This document shows, one piece after another, positions 61,788-64,000 of a DNA stretch of 64,000 nt (position 1 is its first letter; each line of letters opens with the position of its first letter). Origin of the DNA: Macrostomum hystrix (Eukaryota; Platyhelminthes; Macrostomidae). The translations under genes and the position numbers were made by a program. The notes under the pieces are model-generated. The model was given only the letters and a program-made list of their open reading frames with translations, was not told the origin of the DNA and searched no databases. The stretch covers positions 20,577,501-20,641,500 of the forward strand of contig CATNEN010000039.1 in the NCBI GenBank assembly GCA_950097015.1, given 5' to 3'.

Positions 61788-61977
61788 GCTTGATGTGCAA
61801 CACATTTTTACAGTGAAAAGATCACGTGGGTATTCAAATACCCACATTTCAGTTTTTTTCTGTATCTCCTACAAAATTCACCCAATCGCCGTGAAAATCA
61901 AGAACACGGGCCAGAATTTCAGCTCTATTCGATGAAACAACTTCCAGAATCACAAAACATCGGTATCGTCGAGATAT

Positions 61978-61978
<1 letters not shown>
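61788..61978. other. Sequence after the giant-gene stop
   Basis: No exon was recognised. It would be 3' UTR if the stop at 61785 is real, or an intron if GTATGA is a donor. No AATAAA is seen before the LINE tail. Confidence 0.4.
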
Positions 61979-62011
<33 letters not shown>

Positions 62012-62211
62012 CGTGTTGGTTCGGATCCCTCGCTAGGCATACGGGGGGCGCGCCAGCGCGCCCGACGCCTCGACGAAGGTCCGCACCCCTTCTGGGTCGT
62101 CCTGCAGCGGGGACATAGAGCCGTTGATGGCCCCCGGGAGGTGAAGCCAGTGCTCCTCCGCCCACCTGGGGCAGTCTAGCAGAAAATGCCCGGTGTCCTC
62201 TTCGGGGGCAT

Positions 62212-63562
62212 CCCGACCGAAAATAAATGTCCTTTAAAAGCGTCAAATGGCACATAAAAATGAATTAGAGCGAAGCGCATAACTGTCGAAACGTCCGGAA
62301 AATGGGCTTTTTCGACAATTGGTGGCACAGCGTGGCACAAATTTTACTGTGCCAAGCTGTGCCATATGGCCCAAGTGAGACAATTAGAAATCGATCATTT
62401 TAATTGTGCACTACAATGCCACAACTGTGTCAGTCGTCCTAGTTCGTTTTAAATACATATAATTGCGCACAACTGTGCCAGAAATGTGCCATTTGGCGTA
62501 GATACACCTGACGAGTAAATGTGCTGTTTGAAGCAGTCAAACTAGGGGCGCAAATGTGCCATTGATGCTGCTATAGGTGACGCGTTAAAGTGCATGAAGT
62601 AGCCAGCATGTTGTGAAAAAGTACATGCTTAAAGGAGGGAACACAAATTGTAAAAGGTTGCCAATATAAATTAAACATTGAAACAATCGCGCGAAGGTGT
62701 ACTTGAAATTAAAACGATCTGGAAAGTAATCCGGATGCTGCCCATACATATATATTTGCTGGAAAATAGAAAACATGAATAGCGACGAAAAATACGCAAG
62801 TATCAAAGCTATTATGACAGTAACTGGTATGGTTAGCAGCTAGTTTATTTAATCCCCAGCTTGGCCCAGCCAGTTGCCTATCTCCACAGTGTATTTTCAT
62901 TTAACTGGCCTAAGCGAGTCATTTAACGGCCTAGGCCGATTAAACGTATAGTCTTCCTTTTCTTTCTTTTTCTTAATGATTTCTTAATGATTTGTCTATC
63001 GCATTACCATGTGGGGGCTTCGCCCCCACACCCCCGACATTTCGTCTATAGCCAACTATTCAGCAAGAGAGCAAAAATAACAAGCCAAGGCCGAGATAGC
63101 TCGTACTGGCAAACAAACAGTCAATTATATATTTCGTACCTAAAATATAAGCTTTGTTTACTATGCCTGGTGGGCACAAAGAGGACAAAGACAGTTATAA
63201 CTGTGCCAAAGGGCATATTTGTGGCACAACGGGCACATTTGTTACAAGTGTGCCAAGTGTGCCAATTGGTTTCAATGGGCAATTGTCGTACAAAAGGTTA
63301 TTTGTGCCACTTGTGCCAAACAGGACAGACAAAGACAGTTATAACTGTGCAAAAGGGCATAGCTGTGGCACAACTGGCACATTTGTTACAAGTGTGCCGA
63401 GTGTGCCAATTGGTTTTAATGGGCAATTGTCGTACAAAAGGTTATTTGTGCCACTTGTGCCAAACAGGACAGACAAAGACAGTTATAACTGTGCCAAAGG
63501 GCATATTTGTGGCACAACTGGCACACTTACTGTTTTTGAGAGGACATTTATTTTCGGTCGGG
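62212..63562. mobile_element. 1351-bp non-autonomous DNA transposon inserted in the LINE
   Basis: Perfect 21-bp terminal inverted repeats (starting CCCGACCG, ending TAAATGTCC) at 62212-62232 and 63542-63562, flanked by AT on both sides (62210-62211 and 63563-63564). Removing the element plus one AT restores the LINE reading frame. The interior has no transposase. Both subterminal regions are full of TGTGCCA/TGGCACA motifs, including 2.4 copies of a 144-bp repeat at 63184-63535. A perfect hairpin (GTGGGGGC, TTC, GCCCCCAC) lies at 63011-63029. Superfamily not resolved. Confidence 0.75.
63184..63535. repeat. 144-bp subterminal tandem repeat inside the DNA transposon
   Basis: GACAAAGACAGTTATAACTG starts at 63184, 63328 and 63472, exactly 144 bp apart. 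Each unit contains many TGTGCCA or TGGCACA motifs in both orientations, which could be transposase-binding sites. Confidence 0.9.
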
Positions 63563-64000
63563 ATTGCAGTGCGGGCAGGCTGCGGTTGGGGCGCGGCCCA
63601 GCGATGCCGGGTGGCCTGCAGGAAGGGCGCACGGTTCGCCCGAAGCTGGTACAGCGCCACCTCGGCCGCCCGCGGCCAGCCTGGCCGGTGGATGAGCTGC
63701 GCTCCGCCGCAGAGCCTGTGGGGGTGGTCCGCCGGAACCAGCTGGTTGTACTCCGCCAATTCGACAGCCCGTCCCTGGCGACGGAGGGTGGCCCTTGCGG
63801 CCGCCACGGGAACTGGCTGGGGGTCCTGCTGCATGACGGATCCCCTCCGGGCCAGCTCATCGGCAGCCTCGTTCAGCGCAAGGCCAGCGTGCCCTGGGAT
63901 CTAGATGACCGTGGGCCTGTGCTCGCTGGCCAGCTGCTGGAGCAGGATCGCGGCTTGCGCGGTGGCGTGGTCTTGCAGGCACTTGGTCGAGGACTGCAGC

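Larger units (their letters stand above)
61979..64000 (-). mobile_element. RNase H-bearing LINE, 3' part, interrupted by a DNA transposon; runs off the window
   Basis: Read on the minus strand, 64000-63563 gives the end of an RNase H domain (IPGHAGLALNEAADELARR) and a linker (VELAEYNQLVPADHPHRL) up to CPHCN. A TAG sits where the conserved Trp before IPGH is expected. After the inserted element, 62211-62040 continues with EEDTGHFLLDCPRW, completing a C-x2-C-x8-H-x4-C zinc knuckle typical of the C-terminus of R1/Jockey-like LINEs. The 3' end is a (CA)n tail at 61981-62008. It differs from the LINE at 2.4-4.4 kb. Confidence 0.8.

Noticed and set aside
61981..62008. Independent microsatellite
   Set aside because: The (GT)n run sits exactly at the 3' end of the minus-strand LINE and is best read as its tail.

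Overview
The window is genomic DNA of an animal. It has split genes with GT-AG introns, GC-rich exons in AT-rich surroundings, AATAAA signals, tRNA-derived SINEs, LINE remnants and DNA-transposon derivatives. The RNF121, UBE2K, contactin-like and rhodopsin-type GPCR genes point to an invertebrate bilaterian. I cannot name the phylum. All gene models were built by hand from splice sites, reading phase and family knowledge; no database search was run.

Layout. 0-1 kb: the last exons of a fibronectin-III cell-adhesion protein with a GPI-type tail. 1-7.7 kb: AT-rich intergenic DNA with a truncated LINE, a 159-bp MITE with a 7-bp target duplication and a second inverted-repeat element. 7.7-12.2 kb: a complete five-exon RNF121-type membrane RING ubiquitin ligase. 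15.4-16.5 kb: a two-exon UBE2K ubiquitin-conjugating enzyme. 19.9-21.0 kb, minus strand: an intronless orphan GPCR. 22.7-61.8 kb: one giant gene that I reconstruct as 35 exons with consistent phase at every junction (8748 nt, 2915 residues if the stop at 61785 is used). It encodes a secreted or lumenal protein: a signal peptide, a Ser/Thr-rich repeat region next to a furin-type site, then many similar strand-helix-strand modules. A small signal-peptide gene is nested in its intron 15. 62-64 kb, minus strand: a LINE with RNase H and a C-terminal zinc knuckle, interrupted by a 1.35-kb non-autonomous DNA transposon.

The most striking property is the non-coding DNA. Nearly every intron longer than about 700 bp, and several intergenic gaps, hold a long minisatellite with its own unit (6 to 50 bp). 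There are more than thirty arrays, and several have higher-order duplication. Some unrelated arrays share short cores. The arrays create long open frames (up to 654 codons) that I do not regard as genes.

RNF121 (an E3) and UBE2K (an E2) are adjacent and on the same strand, but nothing in the sequence shows they work together. The giant gene and the GPCR are divergently arranged across a 1.6-kb gap.
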